From Halomonas sp. A11-A (GTDB lineage: Bacteria > Pseudomonadota > Gammaproteobacteria > Pseudomonadales > Halomonadaceae): a stretch of DNA of 38,198 nt. Shown here in pieces: positions 7,128 to 16,380 of the stretch (its first letter is position 1; each line of letters begins with the position of its first letter). Where the stretch lies: NCBI RefSeq assembly GCF_003182195.1, contig NZ_QGTM01000028.1:1-38198 (forward strand), written 5' to 3'. Both the position numbers and the translations under genes were made by a program. Below the pieces are notes generated by a model, which was not told where the DNA came from, did no database searches, and saw only the letters and a list, made by a program, of their open reading frames with translations.

Positions 7128-9032
7128 CTAAAGCGGCCAGACCAGCAGGATCATCGGGATGGCTACCGCCAGCACCACCAGGGAGAGCGGCAGCCCGAGC
7201 CGCCAGTAGTCGCCGAAGCGATAGCCGCCTGGGCCCATCACCAGGGTATTGGACTGGTGGCCGATGGGGGTCAGAAAGGCGCAGGAGGCGCTCACCGCCA
7301 CCACCATCAGGAAGGGGTCCACGGAGGCATTGAAGCCACTGGCCAGGCTCGCCGCGATGGGTGCCATCAGCAGCGCCGCGGCCGCATTGTTGACGATATT
7401 GGAGAGCACCATGGAGAGCACGAAGAGACCGACCAGGGTCACGATCACCGGCCACTCGGCCCCCCAGGCGAGCATGGCCTCGGCGATCAGCGTCGCCCCT
7501 CCGCTGGTTTCCAGCGCCTGGCCCACCGGAATCATGGCGCCGAGCAGCACGATTACCGGCCCGTCGATGGCCTGGTAGCCCTCGCGCAGGGGCAGCACCC
7601 CCACCAGCAGCGCCACCAGCGCGGCCAGGGAGAGTGCCACGGCCGCCGGCAGCAGGTCGAAGATCATCGCCAGTATGGCGGCAGCGAAGATGGCAATGGA
7701 GGCGAGCAGCATGCGCGGCTGGCCGAGGGTCAGGTTGCGGCTGGCGAGCGGCAGGCAGCCCAGGGTGGCCAGGCTCTCGGCGAGTTCGCTTTCGCCCCCC
7801 TGCAGCAGCAGTACATCACCGGGGCGAAAGCGGACCTCCCGCAGGCGCTGCTTGAGGCGCCCGCCGTCCCGGGCCACTGCGACCAGGTGCAGGCCGAACT
7901 GGTTGTGCAGGCGCAGCTGGGTGACGGTGCGGTTGACCATCATGGAGTCGTTGCGCACCACCGCCTCCGCCAGCTGCAGCCCTTCGGTATCCACGCCGCG
8001 CTTCTCTTCCTTCTCCTTTCCCCTCTCCGCCTTCTCCCCGGCCTTCTCCTCGACCTGCGCTTGCCTCGAGTCCACGCTGGGCGACTCCGCCTTCAAGCCC
8101 GCTTCGGTTTCCTCCTCCTCGTCGGCTCCCTGCTCTTCCTCCTCGGCGTCCTTGCCCAGTCGCAGCCCCGCCTTGTCCTCCAGCAGCTTCATCTCATCGG
8201 GGCCCGCCTCCATCAGCAGGATGTCCCCCTCCCGGAGGGTGCCGAAGAAGGCGTGGCCGGCCCGCTTCTTCTCGTCGCGCACCACGGCGAGCACAGGAAT
8301 GGTCTCCTCCAGTTCCTGCTGCAGCTCGCGCAGGGTCAGGCCGTTGGCCTTCGACTCCTCCCCGACGCGCAACTCCACCAGGTAGTTGGCGGTATCGAAC
8401 ATCGCATCCAAGGACGCCTTGCCGGCCCGCTGAGGGACCAGTCGCCAGCCAACCAGCAGGATGAAGGCGAACCCGGCCAGGGCCACCACTGCCCCCACCG
8501 GCGTGAAGGAGAACAGCCCGAAGTTGTCACCGGTCACGGAGCCCCGGTAGCTGGCGATGATGATATTGGGCGGGGTGCCGATCAGGGTGGTCAGGCCCCC
8601 CAACAGGGAACCGAAGGCCAGCGGCATCAGCAGGATCGACGGCGAGGCGTCGTGCTCCCGGGCCAGGCGCATGGCCACCGGCAGCAGCAGCGCCAGTGCG
8701 CCGACGTTGTTCATGATGCCCGACAGGACCACCACGGTGCCCACCAGCACCAGCAGCTGCAGGAAGAGCCGCTCACCGACCCTGAGCAGCTGCTCGGCGA
8801 TGACGTCCACCACCCCGGAGCGCTCGAAGCCGCGACTCAGCACCAGTACCGCCGCCACCGTGATCACCGCGGGATGGCCGAAGCCGAGGAAGGCCTCGTC
8901 GCCGGGGACCAGGCCCAGCATCACCGAGCCAAGCAGCGCGGCGAGCGCCACCAGGTCGTAGCGAAAGCGCCCCCAGACGAAGGCGGCAAGGGTCAGCCCG
9001 AGGACGATGAAGACCAGGGTGCTGTCGGCCAT
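7128..9032 (-). CDS. SLC13 (DASS) family anion permease with two RCK_C domains
   Basis: This 634-residue inner-membrane protein has transmembrane helices in both halves around a long cytoplasmic insert. The N-half holds the DASS-type signature SLLGGLTTLIGTPPN; the C-half holds the matching GHQSNTLVMGPGGY. The central insert contains two TrkA-C (RCK_C) domains, about residues 205-290 (ending in EGDILLMEAGP) and 350-430 (ending in PGDVLLLQGGE). They are joined by a Glu/Lys-rich linker of about 55 residues. Relatives transport sulfate or dicarboxylates; the substrate cannot be told here. The start is MADSTLVFIV, with GGGAGGTGAAC just upstream; the frame extends 22 codons further without resembling the family. 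The gene stands alone, tail to tail with fadE. Confidence 0.88.
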   Translation of the reverse strand: MADSTLVFIVLGLTLAAFVWGRFRYDLVALAALLGSVMLGLVPGDEAFLGFGHPAVITVAAVLVLSRGFERSGVVDVIAEQLLRVGERLFLQLLVLVGTVVVLSGIMNNVGALALLLPVAMRLAREHDASPSILLMPLAFGSLLGGLTTLIGTPPNIIIASYRGSVTGDNFGLFSFTPVGAVVALAGFAFILLVGWRLVPQRAGKASLDAMFDTANYLVELRVGEESKANGLTLRELQQELEETIPVLAVVRDEKKRAGHAFFGTLREGDILLMEAGPDEMKLLEDKAGLRLGKDAEEEEQGADEEEETEAGLKAESPSVDSRQAQVEEKAGEKAERGKEKEEKRGVDTEGLQLAEAVVRNDSMMVNRTVTQLRLHNQFGLHLVAVARDGGRLKQRLREVRFRPGDVLLLQGGESELAESLATLGCLPLASRNLTLGQPRMLLASIAIFAAAILAMIFDLLPAAVALSLAALVALLVGVLPLREGYQAIDGPVIVLLGAMIPVGQALETSGGATLIAEAMLAWGAEWPVIVTLVGLFVLSMVLSNIVNNAAAALLMAPIAASLASGFNASVDPFLMVVAVSASCAFLTPIGHQSNTLVMGPGGYRFGDYWRLGLPLSLVVLAVAIPMILLVWPL

Positions 9033-9115
9033 GCGTTCACCTCCCTGTGAATGTCGATGCCGACAGCATTGCCAGGCCACCCGGTTGCGGACAAGCACTT
9101 TCTTGAGCCATAGCG

Positions 9116-9139
9116 CAAAAACCCGGCCGAAGCCGGGTT
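9116..9139 (-). terminator. Terminator of the enoyl-CoA hydratase/acyl-CoA ligase operon
   Basis: On the minus strand an 8-bp stem AACCCGGC/GCCGGGTT with loop TTCG is followed by TTTT, 20 bp past the stop of the gene at 9160. Confidence 0.88.
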
Positions 9140-9159
9140 CCTGGCGCCTGTCGGAGCCG

Positions 9160-9975
9160 CTACCTGGCCATCTTCTCCAGCATGGCGTTGACCGCCTCCA
9201 GGTGCTCGGGCTCGTTGTGGCACATGCCCTGGAAGACCGCGCAGAGATCGAGGAAGTCCTTGAGTTCGGTACGCTGGGCCATCTTCATCAGCCGCTTGGT
9301 AAGGCGGGTGGCCTTCGGGGGCTGGGCGGCGATGCGGGCGGCGAGTTCGCCCGCCGTCGGCATCAGCGCCTCGGGCTCACAGACATCGAGCACGATGCCG
9401 TAGGCCTTCGCCTCCTCGGCGTCGACCACCCGGCCGGTGAGGGTCAGCTCGAAGGCGCGCTGGTAGCCGATCAGGCGCTGCATGAACCAGGCGCCGCCGT
9501 CGCCGGGGATGATCCCCAGGTTGAGGAAGGTCTCGCCGAACTTCGCCTTCTTCGAGGCGATGCGGATATCGGCCATGTTGGCCAGGTCGAAGCCGGCGCC
9601 GATGGCCGGGCCGTTGACCGCGGCGATGATCGGCACCTCCACCTCGGCCAGCGCCAGCGGGATGCGCTGGATGCCGCGGCGGTAGCGGGCCGAGACCTCG
9701 GCCACGTCACCGGCGAAGTCGCCGCCGCGGTTGGCCATGTCCTTGACGTTGCCGCCGGCGGAGAAGGCGCTGCCCTCGCCGGTGATCACCAGCACTGAGA
9801 CGGCGTCGCAGGCGTTGACCCACTGGGCCACGGCGACGATGTCCTCGACCAGGGCGGTGCCGGTCAGGGCGTTACGCACGTCGTGGCGCGCCAGGGTCAG
9901 GGTGGCCACCCGACCCTCGAGGGTCAGGCGGGCGTCGGTGAGCTGGGGCAGGCTGGGCGGGGTCGTCTGGCTCAT
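9160..9975 (-). CDS. Crotonase-family protein (enoyl-CoA hydratase/isomerase), one catalytic Glu replaced
   Basis: This 271-residue crotonase fold acts on a CoA thioester. The oxyanion-hole segments are visible as SAGGNVKDM and NGPAIGAGFDLANMADIRIA. Aligned with rat enoyl-CoA hydratase, the second catalytic glutamate is kept (Glu176 of RAFELTLTG). The first, normally PE before the GxxPGxGG loop, is Phe150 here (GETFLNLGIIPGDGG), so it may be an isomerase, hydrolase or lyase rather than a hydratase. The ATG at 9975 is chosen; a TTG one codon upstream overlaps the preceding stop. The ligase stop and this start share one base (TGATG), which points to translational coupling. It is the last gene of the operon. 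Confidence 0.85.
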   Translation of the reverse strand: MSQTTPPSLPQLTDARLTLEGRVATLTLARHDVRNALTGTALVEDIVAVAQWVNACDAVSVLVITGEGSAFSAGGNVKDMANRGGDFAGDVAEVSARYRRGIQRIPLALAEVEVPIIAAVNGPAIGAGFDLANMADIRIASKKAKFGETFLNLGIIPGDGGAWFMQRLIGYQRAFELTLTGRVVDAEEAKAYGIVLDVCEPEALMPTAGELAARIAAQPPKATRLTKRLMKMAQRTELKDFLDLCAVFQGMCHNEPEHLEAVNAMLEKMAR

Positions 9976-12173
9976 CAATGGGCTTCCTTGTCGGCTGACG
10001 TGTTGTCTGAATGTCCGCGTTCCACGATAACCCGCGCGTCCACCACGGCATAGCCGTCGGCGTTGACGATCACCGGGTTGAGGTCGAGCTCGGAGAGCTC
10101 CGGATAGGCCTCGACGATGCGCGACACCTTGAGCAGCAGATCGACCAGGGCCGCCTTGTCCACCGCCTTCTCGCCGCGCACGCCGTCGAGGATCTTCCTG
10201 GCCTTGATCTGATCCACCATCTCCTCGGCGTCGCGTCGCGACAGCGGAATGGCGCGGAAGGCCACGTCCTCGAGGATCTCCACGAAGATGCCGCCGAGCC
10301 CGAACATCAGCACCGGGCCGAAGATGGGATCGCGGATCACCCCGAGGATCACCTCGACGCCCTTCTTCGCCATGGGCGTGACCAGGATGCCCTCGATCTC
10401 CGCATCGGCGTCATAGGCCAGGCAGGACGCGAGAATCGCGTCACGGGCCTCGCGCATGGCGGCCTCGCCCACCACGTTGAGCCTCACCCCGCCGGCGTCG
10501 GACTTGTGCAGGATGTCCTTCGAGACCACCTTCATGGCCAGGGGCGTCTCGCCGAACTGCCCTGCGGCCTCCGCCAGCTCCGCCTCGTTTCTGACCACCA
10601 GCTCCAGGGGCACCTCGATGCCGTGGTCGCGCAGCAGCCGCTTGGCCTCGTACTCGAAGAGGTCGCGGCCATCGGCCTGGGCCTCACGGAACAGCGCGGT
10701 GAGCTCGGGGACCGGCTCGACGCTGCGCTCGCGGCTCTGACGCTCCACCTGGGCCAGGTACTGGCCACGCTCGCCCAGGGCCGCCAGCACCCGCACCGCA
10801 TGCTCGATGGAGGCGTAGATGGGCAGGCCCGCCTCGTGCAGACGGCGCAGCGCCGGCGGCTTGATGGGGGTATAGAGGCTGTAGATCACCAGCGGCTTGG
10901 TGGTCGACTTGGAGAGGTCCACCATCGCCTCGGCGCCGCGCATCTCGTCGCCCAGCAGCGATTCCGCGAAGCGGATGCTGTAGCCGCCGAACATGCCCAC
11001 CAGGAAGACGCTGTCGACGTTGTCGTCGGCGGCGACGATCTCCATGCAGGTGGCCAAGAGCGACGGATTGGCGTCGGTGGAACCGGCCACGTCCACCGGG
11101 TTGACGGTGGAGGCCTGGGGGAAGAGCACGTCGCGCAGCTGCTGGCGGGTCGACTCGGAGAGCTCGGCGAGCTCGAGGCCCGCCTCGGCCAGGCGGTCGG
11201 AGGCGATGGTCGCCTGGCCGCCGCCGTCGGAGATCACCGCCACCCGCTTGCCACGCGCCTTCTGCAAGAGGCCCAGCCCCTCGGCCACCGGCAGGATCTC
11301 ATCGGAGTGCTGCACCACGCTGACCCCGGCCTGCTTGAGCAGATCCACGGTCATGGCATAGCTGCCGGCGAGCGCCCCGGTGTGGGAGCTGGCCGCCTTC
11401 TGGCCCGCCTCGGTGGAGCCGGACTTGTAGACCACCACCGGCTTCATGGCGGTCACCTCTCGCGCCACGTCGAGGAACTTGCGCCCGTCGCGGAAGCCCT
11501 CCACGTAGAGCGTCGCCACCCGGGTGTTCTCGTCCTCGCCCAGGTAGCGCAGGTAGTCGTTGAAGCCGATGTCGCTCTGGTTGCCGGGGCCCACGTAGGT
11601 GGAGAAACCCACGTTGCCGTTGTACTGGGCCTCGAGTGCCAGCGACAGCAGCATGTTGCCGGACTGGGAGATGATGCCCACGCCGCCGGGCTTGACGTTG
11701 TCCAACGACAGCAGGTTGACCCGGTGGTGCAGGTTGAAGATGCCCGAGGTGTTGGGGCCGATGATGCGCACGCCGTGGGCACGGGCCTTCTCCATCATCT
11801 CGCGCTCGAGCTCGGCCCCCTCTCCGCCGATCTCGGCGAAGCCGCTGGCCAGTATCACCGCGCCCTTGATGCCCCGCCGCCCGCACTCGGCGATCAGCCC
11901 CGGCACCGATGCCGCCGGGGTGCAGATCAGCGCCAGGGCGGGGTTGCCGGGAATGGCGGTGACCGAGGGCCACGCCTTGACCCCGAGGATCATGTCGGCC
12001 TTGGGGTTGACCGGGTAGATCTCGCCCCGGTAGCCATCCTTGATCAGGCCGACCATGGCCTTGTAGCCGCGCTTGGTGGGGTCGGCGGAGGCGCCGACCA
12101 CGGCGATGCCGCCGGGCGCCAGGATGTCGTGGAGCGGGCTGCGGGTGGTGAGGTGTCCTTCGATGGGGTTCAT
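9975..12173 (-). CDS. Fused ADP-forming acyl-CoA/acetate-CoA ligase
   Basis: This 732-residue NDP-forming acyl-CoA synthetase joins an acyl carboxylate to CoA with ATP, giving ADP. Domains in order: CoA-binding Rossmann domain (about 12-145, GGIAVVGAS), succinyl-CoA ligase-like flavodoxin domain (about 160-470) with the phosphohistidine motif SSHTGALAG (His264), then an ATP-grasp domain (about 500-725; MKVVSKDILHKSDAGGV, ending in SELDLNPVIV). Alpha and beta parts are fused, as in the acetate-CoA ligase and FerA feruloyl-CoA synthetase families. With crotonase-type genes on both sides it probably activates an acid that is then shortened or hydrated. The substrate is unknown. AAGGTC lies at ribosome-site distance from the ATG. 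Confidence 0.88.
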   Translation of the reverse strand: MNPIEGHLTTRSPLHDILAPGGIAVVGASADPTKRGYKAMVGLIKDGYRGEIYPVNPKADMILGVKAWPSVTAIPGNPALALICTPAASVPGLIAECGRRGIKGAVILASGFAEIGGEGAELEREMMEKARAHGVRIIGPNTSGIFNLHHRVNLLSLDNVKPGGVGIISQSGNMLLSLALEAQYNGNVGFSTYVGPGNQSDIGFNDYLRYLGEDENTRVATLYVEGFRDGRKFLDVAREVTAMKPVVVYKSGSTEAGQKAASSHTGALAGSYAMTVDLLKQAGVSVVQHSDEILPVAEGLGLLQKARGKRVAVISDGGGQATIASDRLAEAGLELAELSESTRQQLRDVLFPQASTVNPVDVAGSTDANPSLLATCMEIVAADDNVDSVFLVGMFGGYSIRFAESLLGDEMRGAEAMVDLSKSTTKPLVIYSLYTPIKPPALRRLHEAGLPIYASIEHAVRVLAALGERGQYLAQVERQSRERSVEPVPELTALFREAQADGRDLFEYEAKRLLRDHGIEVPLELVVRNEAELAEAAGQFGETPLAMKVVSKDILHKSDAGGVRLNVVGEAAMREARDAILASCLAYDADAEIEGILVTPMAKKGVEVILGVIRDPIFGPVLMFGLGGIFVEILEDVAFRAIPLSRRDAEEMVDQIKARKILDGVRGEKAVDKAALVDLLLKVSRIVEAYPELSELDLNPVIVNADGYAVVDARVIVERGHSDNTSADKEAH

Positions 12174-12245
12174 GTGCTGGCTGACCTTGCCCTCGGGGGC
12201 GATGAAGAGTGGGCGGTAGAGAGTGCGCGATGACGCGTGGTTCAG

Positions 12246-12263
12246 GCCCGGCCGCGGCCGGGC
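12246..12263. repeat. 18-bp GC palindrome between two operon genes
   Basis: GCCCGGCCGCGGCCGGGC is a perfect palindrome in the 118-bp gap between the hydratase stop and the ligase start. With no T run it is unlikely to terminate. It could act as an mRNA-stability hairpin. Otherwise the gap holds nothing recognisable. Confidence 0.4.
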
Positions 12264-12291
12264 GATTCACTGGGAGTCGGGGGAGTCGGCC

Positions 12292-13083
12292 CTACTTGCC
12301 CTGGAAGCGCGGGGCACGCTTCTCGGCGAAGGCGTCGACGCCCTCCTGCCAGTCCCGGGTGGTACCGACGAAGGTCATCCCCTCGAGCTCGGCGGCCAGG
12401 CAGGCGTCCAGGGTGCGCTCGCCGGAGAAGGTGAGCTGCTCCTTGGCCAGCGCCATGGAGAATGGCGCCTTGCTGGCGACCCGCTCGGCGAAGGCCAGGG
12501 CGGCGTCAAGGAAGCCCTCGTCGGGGTAGTGACGGTTGGCCAGCCCGATGCGCACGGCCTCGGCGCCATCGATGCGCTCACCCAGGAAGACCAGCTCGCG
12601 GGCCTTGGCCAGGCCCACCAGGCGCGGCAGCAGCCAGGTCACGCCGCCGCCCAGGAAGTTGCCGATGGAGACCTCCGGCAGGCCGATCTGGGCGCTGTCG
12701 GCCATCAGCAGGAAGTCCGCGGCGATGGCGAGCTCCGCACCGGCACCAAGGGCAAAGCCGTTCACCGCGGCAATCACCGGCGTCTGCATCTGCATCAGGC
12801 GCTTGCAGACGAGCTGCTCCCCCTGCAGGTACTGGCGGCGGTCGAAGGCGGTGCGCCCCTCCTTGTGCTCCTTGAGGTCGGCGCCCACGCAGAAGGCGCG
12901 CCCCTCGCCGGTCAGCACCACCACGCGCACCTCACCGTCCGCCTCGGCGCGGGTCAGGGCGTCGTTGAGCTCGGCGTAGAGCGTCTCGGTGACGGCGTTG
13001 AGGCGATGGGGGCGGTTGAAGCGGATCTCCTGGACCTGACCGTGGCGGCGAAGGATCAGGGTCTCGTACTCGGCTTGGCTCAT
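12292..13083 (-). CDS. Enoyl-CoA hydratase/isomerase family protein
   Basis: This 263-residue crotonase fold has the usual CoA-binding and oxyanion-hole motifs, CVGADLKEH and NGFALGAGAELAIAAD. Both catalytic glutamates are present, in LPEVSIGNFLGGG and KARELVFLG, so true hydratase activity (2-enoyl-CoA to 3-hydroxyacyl-CoA) is plausible. The C-terminal EGVDAFAEKRAPRFQGK is typical of the family. It is the first gene of a minus-strand operon with the acyl-CoA ligase and a second crotonase, and is divergent from a MurR/RpiR regulator that likely controls it. The substrate chain cannot be deduced; a short-chain, branched or aromatic acid are all possible. Confidence 0.88.
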   Translation of the reverse strand: MSQAEYETLILRRHGQVQEIRFNRPHRLNAVTETLYAELNDALTRAEADGEVRVVVLTGEGRAFCVGADLKEHKEGRTAFDRRQYLQGEQLVCKRLMQMQTPVIAAVNGFALGAGAELAIAADFLLMADSAQIGLPEVSIGNFLGGGVTWLLPRLVGLAKARELVFLGERIDGAEAVRIGLANRHYPDEGFLDAALAFAERVASKAPFSMALAKEQLTFSGERTLDACLAAELEGMTFVGTTRDWQEGVDAFAEKRAPRFQGK

Positions 13084-13153
13084 GGGGGGGCGGCACTCTC
13101 TGGGCTTGGCAAACGACTTCGATAATCAGCGGCGATGGTTCATCGCCAAGGAA

Positions 13154-13271
13154 ACAAACGTGCCATTATCTACCGATCTTCAGCACACCTGTTCTGCCGC
13201 GCATCCTAGCCAAAGGTCTGATGCCGGTCAACACGTGCGTGTCACGATATTTTCCATCAGGAAACGTTTGT
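13154..13271. promoter_or_regulatory. Paired ACAAACGT motifs in the divergent ech-rpiR control region
   Basis: The 255-bp gap between the hydratase and the RpiR-type gene holds ACAAACGT at 13154-13161 and its reverse complement ACGTTTGT at 13264-13271. Both are preceded on the plus strand by GGAAAC or GAAAC. A possible -10 for the regulator (TACAAT, 13308-13313) and one for the hydratase operon (minus strand GATAAT near 13164-13169) lie nearby. The motif is a candidate operator for the adjacent regulator, which would then be autoregulated. Confidence 0.4.
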
Positions 13272-13338
13272 GTCATTTCGTGATGCCGCCCATCGGGTAC
13301 AATGGCGCCTCTGCACCACCCCAACCCAGGAGACGACC

Positions 13339-14262
13339 GTGCTGGAACAGGATCCACGCGCCGACTCGGCGCCGGATACGGACAGCGGCCCCGCCCGCCT
13401 GGACGCGGTGAATCGGCAGCTCGCCGAGGCCTATCCGGAGCTCAGCCCCCAGCTCAAGCTGGCCGCCGGCTACGTGCTGGAGCATCCGGTGGAGATCGCC
13501 TTCCAGTCGATACGCAAGTCCGCCACCGCCGCCGAGGTGACCGCCTCGACCCTGGTGCGCCTGGCCAAGCGGCTGGGCTTCGAGAGCTATGAGCAGTTCC
13601 GGGAGGTGTTCCAATCGGCGGTGCAGGCCGGCCCCGTGGAGCTCTCCGGGCGGGCCAGCCAGCTGCGCAGCCTGGCCAGCCAGACCGACGACCAGGTGTT
13701 TCTCGACGTGGGCGACGCCGCCTTCGACAATATCGGCCGGCTGTTCACCGCCGACAACCAGCAGCGGGTGCGCGAGGCGGCCAGGCGGCTGCTGGCCGCG
13801 GAGAAGATCGCCGTGGTGGGGTTTCGGGACACCTTCGCCTGCGCCTACCACTTCGCCTACGTGGGGCGCATCGCCATGCCCAATATCCAGCTGATCCGCG
13901 GCCAGGAGGGGGGGCTCTTGACCGAGCTCGCTCCCTTCGGCGAGGGGGACGTGGTGGTGGCCTTCGGCTTCGAGCCCTATTGCGCCGAGACCATGCGGGC
14001 GCTGGAGATCACCCGGGCGGCGGGGGTCGACGCCATCGTGGTCACCGACACCATGCGCTCGCCGCTGGTGCCGGGGGCCACCATCACCTTCCCGGTGGCC
14101 AATGCCACCCCGCACTTCTTCCCGTCGATCCTCTCGGCGATCACCTTGATCGAGGTGCTGCTGGCGGAGTGCGTGGCCTTCGGCCCCGACGACCTGGTCG
14201 ACAACGTGGCGAGCTTCGAGTCGCGGATGCGCGCCATGGGCGCCTATGTGGAGCAGGAATAG
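13339..14262 (+). CDS. MurR/RpiR family transcriptional regulator
   Basis: This 307-residue regulator has an N-terminal RpiR-type helix-turn-helix (about residues 18-95, with SIRKSATAAEVTASTLVRLAKRLGF split across the recognition helix) and a C-terminal SIS domain (about 135-265, VVGFRDTFACAYHFAYVG). SIS domains usually bind phosphosugars, but RpiR members next to acyl-CoA genes may sense other ligands. The GTG start is chosen because AGGAGA lies directly before it at ribosome-site distance. The frame is open 23 codons further upstream, but that stretch covers the promoter. It is transcribed away from the hydratase-ligase-crotonase operon, its likely target. Confidence 0.9.
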   Translation: MLEQDPRADSAPDTDSGPARLDAVNRQLAEAYPELSPQLKLAAGYVLEHPVEIAFQSIRKSATAAEVTASTLVRLAKRLGFESYEQFREVFQSAVQAGPVELSGRASQLRSLASQTDDQVFLDVGDAAFDNIGRLFTADNQQRVREAARRLLAAEKIAVVGFRDTFACAYHFAYVGRIAMPNIQLIRGQEGGLLTELAPFGEGDVVVAFGFEPYCAETMRALEITRAAGVDAIVVTDTMRSPLVPGATITFPVANATPHFFPSILSAITLIEVLLAECVAFGPDDLVDNVASFESRMRAMGAYVEQE

Positions 14263-14303
14263 GCAGGTGTCGACCGGGGCCAGATCAGACGGCAGCTGAG
14301 CCG

Positions 14304-15770
14304 TCAGAGATCCAGCAGCCGCTCGATGGCGGCGATATCGAGGTGTTGCTCCAGGGCGTCGGCCAGGCGATCCAGCTCCGCCTCCCGATGGGCGGCCAGG
14401 TCGACAGTGGCGCCCTCCTCCGCAAGGCCGCAGCGGGCGAGCAGCGCCGCGCACGCCTCGGCACTATCGAAGAGCCCGTGCAGGTAGCTGCCCATCACCC
14501 GGCCATCCTCGCTCACGGCGCCCTCGGGCCGGCCTTCCAGCTCGCAGAAGGGCCGCGCCAGCGCCGGGCCCTCGCTGACCCCCTGGTGGATCTCGTAGCC
14601 GACGACCGGCACGCCCTCGGGCAGCAGGCGCCCGCCGACGTTGCGCAGCCGCTTGCCGGGCAGCATGTGCGTCTCCAGTTCGAGCAGCCCCAGCCCCTCG
14701 CTGGAGCCCACCGGTCCCTCCAGGCCCTCGAGGTCGTGGATCCAGTCGCCTAGCATCTGGAAGCCGCCGCAGATGCCGAGCACCCGGCCGCCGTAGCGCA
14801 GATGGCGCCGTATCGCGCCCTCCCAGCCCTGGGCGCGCAGCCAGGCGAGATCGGCTCGAGTGCTCTTGCTGCCGGGCAGGATGATCAGGTCGGCCGGCGG
14901 GAGACCGCGGCCGGGCCCCAGCCGATTCGGGCCGATAAAGCTGAGCTCGACCCGCGGATGCAGCCGCAGGGAATCGAAGTCGTTGTGGTTGCTGATGCGC
15001 GGCAGCGCCGGCACCACCACCCGGAGCGCCGGTTCGCCCGACTGGCGACCGGAGAGGCCCAGGCTGTCCTCGGCGTCCAGCAGCAGCCCCTGCAGGTAGG
15101 GCAGCGTGCCGAAGACCGGCCTGCCGGTTCGCTCGGCCAGCCAGTCGAGTCCCGGCTCGAGCAGGGCGATATCGCCGCGGAAGCGGTTGATGACAAAGCC
15201 ACGGGTGCGCGCCCGCTCGCTCTCGCTCAACAGCTCGAGCGTGCCCACCAACTGGGCGAAGACGCCGCCGCGGTCGATATCGCCCACCAGCACCACCGGA
15301 CAGCCCACCGCCTCGGCGAAGCCCATGTTGGCGATGTCGTTCTCGCGCAGGTTGATCTCCGCCGGACTGCCGGCCCCCTCGGCGATGATCACGTCAAAGC
15401 GCGCCGACAGCGCCTCCCAGGCCGCCATCACCGTGGCCATCGCCTCGCGCTTGTAGGCGTGGTAGTCCAGGGCATCCATATGGCCGTGGACCCGGCCGCG
15501 CAGGATCACCTGGGCGCCGCGGTCGCTCTCGGGCTTGAGCAGCACCGGGTTCATGTCACTGTGGGGCGCCACACCCGCCGCCAGCGCCTGCAGCGCCGTG
15601 GAGCGGCCGATCTCACCGCCGTCCGCGGCCACCGCGCTGTTGAGGGCCATGTTCTGTGGCTTGAAGGGTGCCACCGAGACCCCGCGCCTCGCCAGCACCC
15701 GGCACAGCCCCGCCACCAGCGTGCTCTTGCCGGCATCCGAGGTGGTGCCCTGAATCATCAATGTCGCCAT
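14304..15770 (-). CDS. cobQ: Cobyric acid synthase (CobQ)
   Basis: This 488-residue glutamine amidotransferase amidates the b, d, e and g side chains of adenosylcobyrinic a,c-diamide. The N-terminal synthetase domain carries the P-loop TTSDAGKS (9-16) and KPQNMALNS. The C-terminal class-I-like glutaminase domain carries the nucleophile Cys334 ([10 protein letters not shown]) and the His431 of GSYLHGLF. The length is normal for the family (about 485). It is the last gene of the riboswitch-led btuB operon, starting 4 bp after the cobO stop. Confidence 0.96.
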   Translation of the reverse strand: MATLMIQGTTSDAGKSTLVAGLCRVLARRGVSVAPFKPQNMALNSAVAADGGEIGRSTALQALAAGVAPHSDMNPVLLKPESDRGAQVILRGRVHGHMDALDYHAYKREAMATVMAAWEALSARFDVIIAEGAGSPAEINLRENDIANMGFAEAVGCPVVLVGDIDRGGVFAQLVGTLELLSESERARTRGFVINRFRGDIALLEPGLDWLAERTGRPVFGTLPYLQGLLLDAEDSLGLSGRQSGEPALRVVVPALPRISNHNDFDSLRLHPRVELSFIGPNRLGPGRGLPPADLIILPGSKSTRADLAWLRAQGWEGAIRRHLRYGGRVLGICGGFQMLGDWIHDLEGLEGPVGSSEGLGLLELETHMLPGKRLRNVGGRLLPEGVPVVGYEIHQGVSEGPALARPFCELEGRPEGAVSEDGRVMGSYLHGLFDSAEACAALLARCGLAEEGATVDLAAHREAELDRLADALEQHLDIAAIERLLDL

Positions 15771-15774
15771 GGGA

Positions 15775-16380
15775 TTAGAGTTCGATGCCCTTCTGGGCCT
15801 TGACCCCCTGGTCCTTGAAGGCGTGCTTGACCACCTTCATCTCGGTGACGGTATCGGCCAGCTCGACCAGCGCCTCGGGAGCGTAGCGGCCGGTGACGAT
15901 CACATGCTGCATCGGCGGCCGCGCCTGGAGGTCGTCGAGCACCCGGTCGAGGTCCAGGTAGCCGTAATGCAGGGCGATATTGAGCTCGTCGAGCAGCACC
16001 AGATCGACACTCGGGTCATCCAGCATGCCTCGCACCACCTCCCAGGCGGCCTCGGCGGTCTGGATATCGCGCTCCCGGTCCTGGGTGTCCCAGGTGTAGC
16101 CCTCGCCCATCACGTGGTAGGTCACGTTGGGCAGCTGGCGGAAGAAGGCCTCTTCGCCGGTGCTGAAGGCCCCCTTGATGAACTGCACCACGCCCACCTT
16201 CATGCCGTGGCCGAGTGCCCGGGCCAGCATGCCGAAGCCGGAGCTGCTCTTACCCTTGCCGGGGCCGGTGAGCACCAGCAGGAGCCCCTGCTCCTTGTCG
16301 GCGGCCTGGATGCGCGCCTGCATGATCTGCTGCTTGATGGCCATGCGTTCGGCATGGCGCTTTGGATCGACCTTCTTCAT
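15775..16380 (-). CDS. cobO: Cob(I)yrinic acid a,c-diamide adenosyltransferase (CobO/BtuR type)
   Basis: This 201-residue ATP:corrinoid adenosyltransferase of the BtuR/CobO/CobA family transfers the 5'-deoxyadenosyl group of ATP to the reduced cobalt. The P-loop [12 protein letters not shown] is at 39-50. [18 protein letters not shown] and [14 protein letters not shown] are diagnostic. The length is typical. The start overlaps the cobB stop by 4 bp (ATGA), and the stop is 4 bp before cobQ, matching the order of the biochemical steps: a,c-diamide, adenosylation, further amidation. Confidence 0.96.
   Translation of the reverse strand: MKKVDPKRHAERMAIKQQIMQARIQAADKEQGLLLVLTGPGKGKSSSGFGMLARALGHGMKVGVVQFIKGAFSTGEEAFFRQLPNVTYHVMGEGYTWDTQDRERDIQTAEAAWEVVRGMLDDPSVDLVLLDELNIALHYGYLDLDRVLDDLQARPPMQHVIVTGRYAPEALVELADTVTEMKVVKHAFKDQGVKAQKGIEL

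Noticed and set aside
6858..9050. A 730-codon plus-strand open frame running from the end of fadE through the SLC13 gene
   Set aside because: The translation is dominated by His, Gln and Gly and crosses a terminator. The minus-strand transporter explains the stretch fully.
10011..12233. A 740-codon plus-strand open frame opposite the acyl-CoA ligase gene
   Set aside because: It is a composition shadow: the minus-strand frame shows clear CoA-binding and ATP-grasp motifs, whereas the plus-strand translation is His/Gly/Leu-rich with no family resemblance. The same holds for the long antisense frames opposite prc, fadE, the SLC13 gene and most cob genes.
14288..14305. Hairpin GACGGC-AGCTGA-GCCGTC between the RpiR gene and cobQ as a two-way terminator
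   Set aside because: The stem is only 6 bp, has no T run on either strand and overlaps the cobQ stop codon. It is too weak to annotate.
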